NCBI GenBank assembly: GCA_016927755.1
Contig: JAFGLZ010000097.1
Span: 40,191-104,190, forward strand
DNA: 64,000 nucleotides
From: Phycisphaerae bacterium
GTDB taxonomy: Bacteria > Planctomycetota > Phycisphaerae > UBA1845 > JAFGLZ01
Direction: 5' to 3'
Below are positions 17,719 through 26,229 of the stretch, one piece after another. The position numbers and the translations under genes are program-made. Within the stretch, counting starts at the first letter, position 1. Every line of letters begins with the position of its first letter. The notes beneath the pieces are model-generated. The model had not been told where the DNA came from, searched no databases, and saw only the letters and a list, made by a program, of their open reading frames with translations.

Positions 17719-17750
17719 GCCAGCCCAAGTCTGTAACGACTCGGGCTGGC
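17719..17750 (-). terminator. Stem-loop downstream of the two-CZB receptor gene
   Basis: Arms GCCAGCCC and GGGCTGGC pair perfectly; AGTC and GACT inside extend the stem past one mismatch, leaving a TGTAAC loop. It lies about 60 bases beyond the stop of the receptor gene at 17809. There is no T-run, so it may be Rho-assisted or only stabilise the mRNA 3' end. Confidence 0.45.
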
Positions 17751-17808
17751 AATGATTGAGGAGGAGTCGACTGATTCTATGCGCAACCGCCCACGGGGCT
17801 GCTATTCG

Positions 17809-19812
17809 TCAGAACCCGCTCAAGCTGTCCTGCTCGGCGTCCTGCGCGGACCCTTGCTCTTCTATCTGCCACCCGTGGCTGCCACCCGCCGAGAACGACG
17901 CCGACGCGTGATGTGCAATGGGCTGACTCCGGGCCTTCTTCCCCGCGGGTCGGCTGCCTCTGGCCGAAGAAGTCGAATACCCGTTGTTGCCGCCGACGTG
18001 ACCGCCGACAAGCACGACGAGCTCTTGAACCATGGCCCGCACGTTCTCGGCCTGGGCCGAGAGTTCCTCCGACGCGCTGGCCGACTCTTCGGCGCCCGCC
18101 GCGTTCGATTGCGTGATCTTGTCCATCTGTGACACGGCCGTGTTGACCTGCTCCACCCCCTGGGCCTGTTCGTTCGACGCCTGCGAGATCTGGGCCACCA
18201 GCTCGCCCACCTTGGCGGCGGACTCGCCGATCTTCCCAAACCCCTCGGCCGTCGTGCGATTCAGATCCACGCCCCGATTGACTCGACTCACCGTCTGGTC
18301 GATCAAGGCGTTGGTCTCGCGCGCTGCGTCGGCGGCGCGCTGTGCGAGGTTCCGGACCTCGTCGGCCACCACGGCGAATCCCTTACCGTGCTCGCCGGCA
18401 CGGGCCGCCTCGACCGCCGCGTTCAATGCCAACAGGTTCGTCTGGAACGCGATCTCCTCGATCACCTTGATGATCTTGCTGATCTGCTCGCTCGCCTCGG
18501 AAATCTCCTGCATCGCCTTCGTCGTCTCATCCATGGCCGATCCGGCGTCGGAGATCACCTCGTTCGCTTGCGACATGAACGTATTCGCCTGAGAAGCGTT
18601 CTCGGCGTTCTGCCTCGCCATCGCGGCCATCTCTTCAAGGGCGCTGCTGGTCTCCTCGAGGCTGCTGGCCTGCTCGGAGGCCCCCTCAGCCAATTGCTGG
18701 CTGGCCGCCGAGACCTGACCCGAGGCGTCGGTTACCTGGTCCGCGCCCTCGCTGAGACCGCTGATCGTCTTCTTGAGCGTTTGGATCAGGCCACGCGCGA
18801 TGAAGTATGCCCCGGCGATGCCGACGATCAGGGCGAGAATCACGATCCCGCCGGTTCGCGTCTTCGTCGACTGACCGACGTCCATCATGGCTTGATTGCT
18901 CGCCGCGACCTTTTGGTCGACTTCCTTGGCGATTCCCGTGAGAGTGTCCTTGCACTTGGCCAGCGCCGGCAGCGACTGATTGACGTAGATCTGCTTCGCC
19001 TCCTGCACGTTCTTGATGCCGCCTTCCACGTGCTGTCGGGCCTTGTGCAGCACCTCGCGGACCTCCTGGAGCGCCGGCAGGGACTCGGCCTTATAGATCG
19101 CCAGGCAGGCCTTGTAGGCCTTCTCGTCCGAAGGCTTCCACTCCTTCTGGATGCCGATGGCCGATTTGTGCAAACGCTCATGTGGCCCGGCGAGCTCATG
19201 CAACAACTTGCCCAGCTCCGGGTCCGCCGCAACCGCCTTGCTGACCTGCTCGCTCTTGAGCCACTTGCCCAGATCGCACTGCGACGCGTCGGTCTGAACC
19301 TCCAGCTTGGGAAGGTTCTCGAGGAAGAGCTGGTTGACCTTGTCGGCCCAGACCAGGTGATCCACCTCCCTGGCCGCTAACGTCGCGGGCAGCGTCTCGT
19401 CGATCCGCTTGAACTTGGCCTTGATCGCGATGGCGCTCTCGTGAAGATGCCGATGAGGCTCGTCGATGGACTTGAGCAGCGGCGCGATCTCTGGGAACGC
19501 CGCCTCGGCCGCCCGGCGCTCGTCGCTCACGAGCCATTTGCCCAGCGCGCACTTCGTCGGATCGGTCTGGACAGTCAATTCAGCGACGTGCTCGTCGTTC
19601 AAGAACGTCGAGACCGTCCCGGCCCAGTTCAGATGATCCACTTCCCGCTGAGCGACCTCGCTCGCCAACTGATTGCCGGAGATGACGTCCGTGGCGTTCG
19701 AGACCATGCCCCCGACGCCCCAGTAGGCGACGCCTCCCACCCCGACCAGCAACGTCAAGACGATACCAAAGCCCAAGGCGATACGCTTACCAATCGTCAT
19801 ACTGCGAGCCAT
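17809..19812 (-). CDS. Methyl-accepting chemotaxis protein with two tandem extracytoplasmic CZB modules
   Basis: 667 residues from the ATG at 19812, which has AGGAG 6 bases upstream (the frame is open 10 codons further). After a membrane helix (residues 12-32) come two repeats of about 91 residues, each with the four ligands of a chemoreceptor zinc-binding domain: His60-x2-Trp63, Cys88-A-L-G-K-W, His120-x3-His124 and His152-x2-Trp155, Cys179-D-L-G-K-W, His211-x3-His215. A helical spacer leads to the second membrane helix at about 330-350, then the MCP hairpin with [22 protein letters not shown] domains usually sit in the cytoplasm after the hairpin; here they lie between the membrane helices. 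Likely ligand zinc or a zinc-reactive oxidant such as HOCl. Confidence 0.95.
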   Translation of the reverse strand: MARSMTIGKRIALGFGIVLTLLVGVGGVAYWGVGGMVSNATDVISGNQLASEVAQREVDHLNWAGTVSTFLNDEHVAELTVQTDPTKCALGKWLVSDERRAAEAAFPEIAPLLKSIDEPHRHLHESAIAIKAKFKRIDETLPATLAAREVDHLVWADKVNQLFLENLPKLEVQTDASQCDLGKWLKSEQVSKAVAADPELGKLLHELAGPHERLHKSAIGIQKEWKPSDEKAYKACLAIYKAESLPALQEVREVLHKARQHVEGGIKNVQEAKQIYVNQSLPALAKCKDTLTGIAKEVDQKVAASNQAMMDVGQSTKTRTGGIVILALIVGIAGAYFIARGLIQTLKKTISGLSEGADQVTDASGQVSAASQQLAEGASEQASSLEETSSALEEMAAMARQNAENASQANTFMSQANEVISDAGSAMDETTKAMQEISEASEQISKIIKVIEEIAFQTNLLALNAAVEAARAGEHGKGFAVVADEVRNLAQRAADAARETNALIDQTVSRVNRGVDLNRTTAEGFGKIGESAAKVGELVAQISQASNEQAQGVEQVNTAVSQMDKITQSNAAGAEESASASEELSAQAENVRAMVQELVVLVGGHVGGNNGYSTSSARGSRPAGKKARSQPIAHHASASFSAGGSHGWQIEEQGSAQDAEQDSLSGF

Positions 19813-20382
19813 GACACTCTCCTGTTCGAATGCTCGAGACACTTCTCTCTGGACAAGTCTGGGGGCGCGTTTCGTCGACGTGCGCGCGGACCCGCGGCGC
19901 GAGGTCGACGCGTCGTACCGACAACGACTAGGTGGATGTTCCCGATGCCTGACACTGCGCTAAACGCGCTGCAGACACGATAAGACGAGAAGCTCATCTC
20001 GACTCTGATTCGACCTCTCGGCTCGCCGTGCCGAACGTCACCTAGTTGATCGGAAATCGCCTAGGATGAATTGACTACGTGGGGAAAGCCAAAATCGGTG
20101 ACACCTTCTTTTGATCCAGAACAACTCATGTCGGCATACGTGTTTTCTCCGATGACCATACCGTCAGTGACGGATCGTTCATGGAGGCATTCCGCTAGTT
20201 GATGTGGAAAGCCTCTGCACGAGACCGTGAATCACTGAGAGGCTCCGCTGAGGCGAGTGTCCCATAACGCGGCGGCCTTCTCGGAGCGCGCCGAGTCAAA
20301 ACGTTCTGACTCTCCCGACCTGTTTCACGAGGGTCGCGCCCGGTTGCATCATCTGTTATGCGGGAAAGTGTGGCTCGGTAGG
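19813..20382. other. Intergenic stretch of about 570 bases
   Basis: Lies between the two-CZB receptor and the response regulator, both leftward. Apart from the inverted repeat at 20041-20065 nothing was recognised. It should contain the receptor promoter. Confidence 0.5.
20041..20065. promoter_or_regulatory. Inverted repeat CCTAG-N15-CTAGG upstream of the two-CZB receptor
   Basis: About 230 bases before the receptor start. On the coding strand it contains CCTAGGCGAT, similar to CCTAGCCGAT at 17530-17539 before the Cache receptor. Possible operator or sigma-factor element; not established. Confidence 0.2.
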
Positions 20383-20398
20383 GGCCTTCGCGAAGGCC
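20383..20398 (-). terminator. Palindrome directly after the response regulator stop
   Basis: GGCCTTCGCGAAGGCC, a perfect 16-bp palindrome, starts 2 bases beyond the regulator stop codon. It could fold as a GC-rich hairpin. No T-run follows, so termination is only a guess. Confidence 0.35.
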
Positions 20399-20400
20399 TT

Positions 20401-21036
20401 TCAGACTTGCCGATGATTGCTCTGTTCGTATTCGAGCAGCACGGCCATGCGCACCAGTTCGGCGACGCTGCCCGCTTGCATCTTGGCCATGACGTTTCTG
20501 CGGTGCGTCTCGACGGTCTTCGTGCTGAGCTTCAGCCTCCCGGCAATGTCCTTGTTGGACCGCCCGGATACGACCATCTCCATGACCTCCCGCTCGCGAG
20601 GACTCAGTTCAGCCGCGCGCCTTCCGATCGTCAGGACCTGCGTCCGACGACGCAGAGACTCGACGCTCCTGCATAGTGAACGCCGAACGCGCTCCAGCAG
20701 CAGTTGCTCGTTGACGGGCTTCTCCAGGAAATCCTCCGCCCCGTTCTGCAACGCGCGAACCGCCATCTCGACGTCGCCGTAACCGGTGATCAAGATCACC
20801 GGAAGACAGACCTTCTTGGCGGACAACCTCTCCTGGAGCTCCAGGCCGCTCATCCCCGGCAGACGCACGTCAACGATCAGGCAACCGGCTTGATCGGGAT
20901 CGTACTCGGCAAGGAAGTCCTCCGCCGTCGCATGGGCCCGAGTTCGAATGCCCACCTCGGTCATCAGAGCGACCAAGGATTCGCGCGCGCCCTCGTCGTC
21001 GTCGACAACGAACGCAATAGGATGGCCCCCTGACAT
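20401..21036 (-). CDS. FixJ/NarL-type response regulator with LuxR HTH
   Basis: 211 residues from the ATG at 21036 (a TTG two codons upstream is less likely). The receiver has the acidic cluster V-V-D-D-D-E at residues 10-15, the phosphoacceptor Asp56 in LIVDVRLPGMSG and Lys in DFLEKPVNE, typical of the FixJ subgroup. The DNA-binding domain has LSPREREVMEMVVSGRSNKDIA and LSTKTVETHRRNVMAKM, a classic LuxR-type HTH at about residues 145-190. No histidine kinase gene is adjacent, so the cognate kinase is unknown. The hybrid kinases of the 50-54 kb region are possible partners but distant. Confidence 0.93.
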   Translation of the reverse strand: MSGGHPIAFVVDDDEGARESLVALMTEVGIRTRAHATAEDFLAEYDPDQAGCLIVDVRLPGMSGLELQERLSAKKVCLPVILITGYGDVEMAVRALQNGAEDFLEKPVNEQLLLERVRRSLCRSVESLRRRTQVLTIGRRAAELSPREREVMEMVVSGRSNKDIAGRLKLSTKTVETHRRNVMAKMQAGSVAELVRMAVLLEYEQSNHRQV

Positions 21037-21474
21037 TGGCAATGTTCCACGATGCCGTGCGGGTGGAGTGTCTCTTCAGACGTTCAATCGACCGTTTATG
21101 CAGGGGGTTTCGACTAGTTTATCCTGTAAGCGGATGGGGAGATCTACCGATGAACGCCGGTGACCGCGGCAGAAGCGATTTCGTACCTTCGGGTTGAGAG
21201 AAGCCGCATTTGATGCGGTTTTTTTGCGGATCACACCAGAATCGAGTTATATGCCGCGCGGCGCCTGATCGTCGGAACGCATGTAGGAAGACAAGGAATC
21301 CACCTCACCGTCGCGCGTCATGTGACCGACCGAACCCGAGGGTTCATCCCCATCGGTCACGTTGCCTTCAAACCTCCGTCGGACGATCATCGGGCCCAAC
21401 CCCTCAGCAAGGACGCGAACCCGAACGTTCCTCTCTCGCATGCGGATCGTCAAGGCGTTCACGCGGGCAAACGG
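21037..21474. other. Intergenic region with an orphan plus-strand terminator
   Basis: About 440 bases between two leftward genes. It contains a textbook intrinsic terminator pointing rightward (21204-21225) although no rightward gene precedes it. A small RNA of roughly 70-150 nt upstream of it is possible. No protein-coding frame is convincing. Confidence 0.45.
21204..21225 (+). terminator. Rho-independent terminator, orphan
   Basis: CCGCA-TTTGA-TGCGG followed at once by seven T residues on the plus strand. On the minus strand no T-run follows, so the direction is rightward. No plus-strand gene is seen within the preceding 800 bases. Confidence 0.6.
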
Positions 21475-21864
21475 TTACGGCGTCGGAAGGATCGGTGGTT
21501 GATCGCCGGAGGCCTCCGTCTCACGCACCTCGTCGATGCACTTCCTAGGACAGATCTCCGCGCAGATCATGCACCCCTTGCAGAACTCGTAATCGATGTG
21601 CGGCGTCTGATCCTCGTCGAGCGAGATCGCTCCTTCGGGACACATCATCCAGCACATGCAGCAGCGACTGCATCGCTCGACGTCTTCCGGCATCACCGGC
21701 CTGGTCACGCGCCAATCGCCGGTCCGACCGAGCGACGCCACGTCAGGAGGGCTGGCTGGGACGTCCGCGAGATCCTCGGCACCGGTCGGCGATGGCGTAT
21801 CCCGCCAGGGCCCAACGGGCTCGTGAGACCGCATGAACTCCTCGGGGTTCTCGATCTTGGCCAT
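21475..21864 (-). CDS. porD: 2-oxoacid:ferredoxin oxidoreductase, delta (ferredoxin) subunit
   Basis: 129 residues. The C-terminal two thirds hold two [4Fe-4S] motifs, CSRCCMCWMMCP and CKGCMICAEICP, spaced as in PorD subunits, with DYEFCKGC typical of the family. The N-terminal 60 residues form a linker with WRVTRPVM, also usual. It passes electrons from the TPP/Fe-S catalytic subunits to soluble ferredoxin. It is the last gene of the leftward operon starting at 25996. Confidence 0.92.
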   Translation of the reverse strand: MAKIENPEEFMRSHEPVGPWRDTPSPTGAEDLADVPASPPDVASLGRTGDWRVTRPVMPEDVERCSRCCMCWMMCPEGAISLDEDQTPHIDYEFCKGCMICAEICPRKCIDEVRETEASGDQPPILPTP

Positions 21865-21939
21865 GAGACTCCTCTGCCGGCCCGCTCGTATCGTACGCGA
21901 TGCCCCCGCCGACCGTCACGGTTTGTCAGGCATCGCCTG

Positions 21940-22524
21940 CTACAATCGCCTGCACCGCTCGTAGGCCAGCTCGGCCGCCTTGCAGTTCAACTCCCCGCGA
22001 CGTCCGAACTCCTCACTGATCGCGCGTTGAACGTGGTCGAGCGAGACCATCTCAGGCACCGCCTTGGCCAGGGCGCCCAACATGGGGCTGTTGAGCACGA
22101 GGTCGGCGCCCGCGCGAAGATCCAACTCCAACGACACGCCCGTGGCATCCACCGCCCAAACCTGAAGGTCGTTGCGCCCGTTCAGGTCCAGAGACGTCGC
22201 CTCCGTGTTCACCACCACCCGTCCGCCGGCGACGAGACCATCGAGCACGACGTCGGGCGTTCGCACGATCGCCAGCGGGTCGATCAACACCACCACGTTC
22301 GGGCGCCTTACGGCCGACCAGATGCGCACCGGCTCCGGGCTGATCCGGTTGAAGGCCTTCACGGGCGAGCCCCGGCGCTCGGCGCCGATGAACGGAATCG
22401 CCTGAACGCCCTTCATGCCGCCGCCGCCCTGATAGGCCGCCACGCATAACAGCTTCGCCGCGGTCACCGTCCCCTGACCGCCCCGACCGTGCCAGCGAAT
22501 TTCCCAAAGCCGTTCCGAGCTCAT
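21940..22524 (-). CDS. porG: 2-oxoacid:ferredoxin oxidoreductase, gamma subunit
   Basis: 194 residues with the gamma-subunit signature at the N-terminus, EIRWHGRGGQGTVTAAKLL, and GGGMKGVQAIPFIGAERRGSPVKAFNRIS, which interacts with CoA in the complex. The rest (PNVVVLIDP, LDGLVAGGRVVVN, MLGALAKAV) is standard. Starts at ATG 22524. Separate from the beta gene by 63 bases and from the ferredoxin gene by 75. Confidence 0.93.
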   Translation of the reverse strand: MSSERLWEIRWHGRGGQGTVTAAKLLCVAAYQGGGGMKGVQAIPFIGAERRGSPVKAFNRISPEPVRIWSAVRRPNVVVLIDPLAIVRTPDVVLDGLVAGGRVVVNTEATSLDLNGRNDLQVWAVDATGVSLELDLRAGADLVLNSPMLGALAKAVPEMVSLDHVQRAISEEFGRRGELNCKAAELAYERCRRL

Positions 22525-22587
22525 CTTGTCGTTTCTCTAAGAGTCAGCGGCCCTTGCGCCGCACCACGCTTCCCGTCGCGTTCCTTC

Positions 22588-23544
22588 TCACCCTTCCTCG
22601 GCCGCCGCATGAGCGGCCTGACTGGCCAACTGGTCTCGAACCGCCTGCCAGTTCCCCTCGACCCAACGCTCCAACTCCTGGTAGATCTCGCCTTGAGCCC
22701 GACGGAATCTGCCCTGGATCTCCAGGTACTCGCTCAGCCGTTTCGGCTTGGCGTCGGACTCCGCCAGTCGCTTGCTCGGCCCGGTCAGTTGCATTCGACC
22801 ATGCTCGATCTCGTAAAGAATCCACATCCCCGTCTGCACGGCCAGCTTGCCCACCTTCGGAGCGTGCCGCGGTTGAAAACGCCAGCCGGGCGGACACGGC
22901 GCAAGCAAGTGGATGAACTTCAACCCGCGATGGCGCTTGGCCTTGAGCAGCTTCTCGTAGAGATCAAGCGGATAGGCCGAGCACGCCGTGGCGAGATAGT
23001 CCAGATGATGGCCCGCCATGATGGCCATCAGGTCCTTCTTGTGCTCCTTCTTGCCGGCGGGCGTGGTCGTCGTGATCGCTCCGAATGGGGTGCCGCCGCT
23101 CCGCTGCGTGCCGGTGTTCATGTACGCTTCATTGTCGTAACAGACGTAGATGACGTCGTCGCCCCGCTCGGCTGCGCCGCTGAGAGCCTGAATGCCGATG
23201 TCGAACGTCCCGCCGTCGCCCGCCCACACCAACACGTTCGTCTCGCCGTGACCTCTGGCACGCATGGCCGCCTTGATGCCGGAAGCCGCCGCCGCGCCGC
23301 CGGCGAAAACCATGTTCGTAAACGGTACCCCCGACGCCGACCGCGGATACAGTCCGACCACCACGTTCGTGCACGACGCCGGCGCCACCACACACGTGTT
23401 CGGTCCGAGCGCCTTGAGCGCCCAACGCAACGAAAGCGACAGGCTGCACCCCGGACACGTGCCGTTGCCCTTGAGCCAAAGCTCCTTGCGGGCCTCCTCG
23501 GCCAGCACCTTCGGCGTCAGCTTCTTGCGGAGTTCCTCGGGCAC
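22588..23544 (-). CDS. porB: 2-oxoacid:ferredoxin oxidoreductase, beta (TPP-binding) subunit
   Basis: 318 residues. The TPP motif begins with GDGGTFDIGI and ends with CYDNEAYMNTG. Four cysteines that would hold the proximal [4Fe-4S] cluster are visible: C-P-G-C in NGTCPGCSLS, ASCTNV, and HLLAPCPPGW. This pattern is that of pyruvate- and related oxoacid oxidoreductases, which convert a 2-oxoacid plus CoA to acyl-CoA, CO2 and reduced ferredoxin. The substrate cannot be read from sequence. The gene begins 2 bases after the alpha-subunit stop. Confidence 0.94.
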   Translation of the reverse strand: MPEELRKKLTPKVLAEEARKELWLKGNGTCPGCSLSLSLRWALKALGPNTCVVAPASCTNVVVGLYPRSASGVPFTNMVFAGGAAAASGIKAAMRARGHGETNVLVWAGDGGTFDIGIQALSGAAERGDDVIYVCYDNEAYMNTGTQRSGGTPFGAITTTTPAGKKEHKKDLMAIMAGHHLDYLATACSAYPLDLYEKLLKAKRHRGLKFIHLLAPCPPGWRFQPRHAPKVGKLAVQTGMWILYEIEHGRMQLTGPSKRLAESDAKPKRLSEYLEIQGRFRRAQGEIYQELERWVEGNWQAVRDQLASQAAHAAAEEG

Positions 23545-23546
23545 GC

Positions 23547-24815
23547 TTACTCCTTCAGGCCCAGCCAGATCACGTCGTCAGACGCCTTGTTCCCTCGCGC
23601 GGCGGTCAGTACTCGCTCGGCCACGCCGATCTGTTCTTCGAGCGACACGTCTCTCCCGCCCAGACCCGCCACGATCGGCACGACGATCGCATCGCTACGG
23701 CCCTGGATCGCCGACCGCACGTCGCTGGCCACGATGCCGCCCCCCATGCCGAACGCGATGTCCCGCTCCATGATCGCCAGCGTCCCGAACCGCCGGGCCA
23801 AATCGCGGACCTCGTCGACCGGGAACGGTCGGACGAACCGAATCTTCGCCGCGCCCAGCGGATACCCGCGATCACGACAGGCGTCGACGCACGCCTTGGC
23901 CTGGTCCGCCAGCGTTCCGATAGCCAGCATGACGACTTCGGCGTCGTCGGTTCGGTATTCCTCCACCAGCCCGCCGTGGGATCGCCCGAAGACACGCTCG
24001 AACTCGTCAGCCGAATCGCGAATCACCCCGCGCGCTCGATCCTGCGCCCGGGCGATATTGACTCGAATCTCATAGAAGAAACCCGCGTCGGGCATGTTGA
24101 GCAATCCATGCGACGTCGGACGCGAGGGGTCCATGAACGTGTGTGGCCAGCCCTCCGGCGGTACCGTCGGCAAGTACTCGTCGACGAGGCCCTGATCGGG
24201 CATGTCCACCGGGCCGATCGTGTGCGATTGCGTGAAGCCCTCGTGACAGACCATCATCGGCAGGAAGACGCGCTCGTCCTCACAGATGCGAAAGGCCATG
24301 AGCACGCTGTCGAAAATCTCCTGGTGGTTGGCGGCGTAGCAGATCATCCACCCGCTGTCCCGCATGGAGAGGCTGTCGTGGTGGTCCGCCCAGATGTTCC
24401 ACGGCGGGGCGATGCCGCGCCCGACGCACACATTGACGATGGGCAGTCTCGCCCCCGCCGCCCAGTGGACCGACTCGGTCATGTACAGCAGGCCCTGGCC
24501 GCTCGTCGCGGTGAACGACCGCGCGCCCGCCAAACTGGCCCCGACGAGAGACGTCATCACCGAGTGCTCGCTCTCCACCCGGATGAACTCGACGTCCATC
24601 TCCTTGTTGTCCGCCCAATCGCCCAGCTTCTCCACGATGGTCGTTTGAGGCGTGATCGGGTAGGCGCTGATGACTTGGACCCGCGCGTATCGCGCCGCCC
24701 AGGCCGACGCCTCGTTCCCGCTCACCGCGCGGGCCGCGGCGGGCAGCACACGGGCTTCCACTCCCGCCCGATTCGCCTCGGGCGCCCTGTCGGTCTGGCT
24801 TCGCACCTGTGTCAC
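23547..24815 (-). CDS. porA: 2-oxoacid:ferredoxin oxidoreductase, alpha subunit
   Basis: 422 residues. Family motifs include GNEASAWAARYARVQVISAYPITPQTT split over the first 60 residues, the ESEHSVMTSLVGASLAGARSFTATSGQGL region, and EEYRTDDAEVVMLAIGTLAD opening the C-terminal domain, with IAFGMGGGI near the end. It begins at a GTG that overlaps the stop of the CoA-transferase gene by 4 bases (GTGA), so translation is coupled. An Ala/Arg-rich extension of about 25 residues precedes the conserved core. Confidence 0.94.
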   Translation of the reverse strand: MTQVRSQTDRAPEANRAGVEARVLPAAARAVSGNEASAWAARYARVQVISAYPITPQTTIVEKLGDWADNKEMDVEFIRVESEHSVMTSLVGASLAGARSFTATSGQGLLYMTESVHWAAGARLPIVNVCVGRGIAPPWNIWADHHDSLSMRDSGWMICYAANHQEIFDSVLMAFRICEDERVFLPMMVCHEGFTQSHTIGPVDMPDQGLVDEYLPTVPPEGWPHTFMDPSRPTSHGLLNMPDAGFFYEIRVNIARAQDRARGVIRDSADEFERVFGRSHGGLVEEYRTDDAEVVMLAIGTLADQAKACVDACRDRGYPLGAAKIRFVRPFPVDEVRDLARRFGTLAIMERDIAFGMGGGIVASDVRSAIQGRSDAIVVPIVAGLGGRDVSLEEQIGVAERVLTAARGNKASDDVIWLGLKE

Positions 24816-25996
24816 TTTGCAGGGGGCTCCTGTACCGCGAGCACGCCGTCAGCCAGCAATCGATCGATCCGCTCCTGATCGACGCCGACGGCTAAAAGGA
24901 CCTCGATCGTGTGCTCGCCCAATTGCGGGGCAGGGAGTCGGATGTCGCCGCGAGTCCCATTGATCCGAACGGCCGGCGCCACGTGCCGAACGCGACCGGC
25001 CACCGGGTCGTCCGCCTCGACGACCATGCCTCGGGCGATGACCTGCGGATGCTGTAACGCCCCCTGCAATGATAGCACAGGTTCACAGCAGAAGTCATGC
25101 TCCCCCGACAACGTAACCCACTCCTCCCGAGTCCGCTGCTTGAAGAGTTCTTCTAATTCCGGCACGAGGCTCGGGTCCCACTGACGGGCAAGCCAGCCCG
25201 GCCTGTCGACCACCTCGCAGAACGTCTGCCAGAACCGCGGCTCGAGCGGGGCAAACGTGACGTATCGACCATCCTTTGTCTCGTACACCTGATAGCATCC
25301 GCCGGCATCCGTCATCTGCGTCGTGCCGTGCTCGGCGGGCAGCCCCGCGATGAGATGCCGGGCCGAGAGAAACGTGTGCAGACCCATGAGCCCGTCCAGC
25401 ATGCATCCGTCAACATGCGCCCCTTGCCCGGTACGCTCCCGGTGCACGAGGGCCGAGATGACGCCGATCGCCGCGTAAAAGGCCCCGCTCAGGTCGCCCA
25501 AAAACAAACCGGGAATTCGAGGCCTGGCGTCCGGGTCCGTCATGAGGTCCAGCGCCGCCCCGATCCCCATATAGTTGATGTCGTGCCCTGGCCGCTCGCG
25601 CAGCGGACCCGTCTGCCCGTAGCCCGAGAGTGAGCAGTACACGATGTCCGCCTTGACGGCCTTCAGGTCCTCGTACCCCGCGCCCAGGCGATCCATCGTG
25701 CCGGGCTTGAACCCCTCCACAACGACGTCGGCCGTCTTGACCAGCTCGAGAAAGACCGCCAGACCCTCCTCGCTCTTCAGATCAATCGCCACCGACCGCT
25801 TGTTTCGGTTGATTGTCGTGAAATACGCGCTCTGCCCGTTGACGTACGGGGGCATCAGCCGCAGCCGGTCGCCACCGCTCGGACTCTCGACGCGAATGAC
25901 GTCGGCGCCTAGGTCGCCCAGAATCATCGTGGTGAACGGGGCCGGTAAGAGCCGAGAGGTGTCCAGCACGCGGACACCCTCCAATGGTCTGTTCAA
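24812..25996 (-). CDS. Class III CoA-transferase (CaiB/BaiF family)
   Basis: 394 residues from a TTG at 25996, preceded by GGAGG with 7-base spacing; this start puts NRPLEGVRVLDTSRLLPAPF at the N-terminus as in the family (a GTG at 26041 is the alternative). Landmarks: GADVIRVE, NRNKRSVAIDLKS, and the active-site region ERTGQGAHVDGCMLD with the nucleophilic Asp. Such enzymes move CoA between carboxylic acids; some are racemases (AMACR). It is the first gene of an operon with the four subunits of a 2-oxoacid:ferredoxin oxidoreductase, suggesting that the two handle the same acyl-CoA, for example activating the acid that becomes the oxoacid or salvaging the CoA bond of its product. Confidence 0.9.
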   Translation of the reverse strand: MNRPLEGVRVLDTSRLLPAPFTTMILGDLGADVIRVESPSGGDRLRLMPPYVNGQSAYFTTINRNKRSVAIDLKSEEGLAVFLELVKTADVVVEGFKPGTMDRLGAGYEDLKAVKADIVYCSLSGYGQTGPLRERPGHDINYMGIGAALDLMTDPDARPRIPGLFLGDLSGAFYAAIGVISALVHRERTGQGAHVDGCMLDGLMGLHTFLSARHLIAGLPAEHGTTQMTDAGGCYQVYETKDGRYVTFAPLEPRFWQTFCEVVDRPGWLARQWDPSLVPELEELFKQRTREEWVTLSGEHDFCCEPVLSLQGALQHPQVIARGMVVEADDPVAGRVRHVAPAVRINGTRGDIRLPAPQLGEHTIEVLLAVGVDQERIDRLLADGVLAVQEPPAK

Positions 25997-26229
25997 GGGT
26001 ACACCTCCACGGGTAGAGTCGGCACCGAGGGTCAGTCGCACTCCGCATTATGGTGACTGTCAGCCACAGCGGCAAGGCCCGGGCTGATCCCCGCTACATG
26101 CTTGCTTGGTCCGCCGTCGCTTGCCGCTGAGGTGATTCGCCCCCGTTCGTCATGCGATCTGTCGCCCATGCCCTCGGTCCGCGGCGCTGGAACGGCAAAG
26201 TCTCGATGGCTATACTCGGTGGAATTCAA

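Larger units (their letters stand above)
17393..17808. other. Intergenic region between two receptor genes
   Basis: About 415 bases holding the likely promoter of the Cache receptor, an inverted repeat at 17536-17553 and the hairpin at 17719-17750 that lies just downstream of the next receptor gene. No coding frame is convincing. Confidence 0.55.

Noticed and set aside
17393..17808. c-di-GMP riboswitch upstream of a chemoreceptor
   Set aside because: Looked for the GEMM-I core and tetraloop receptor by eye before all three receptor genes; not found.
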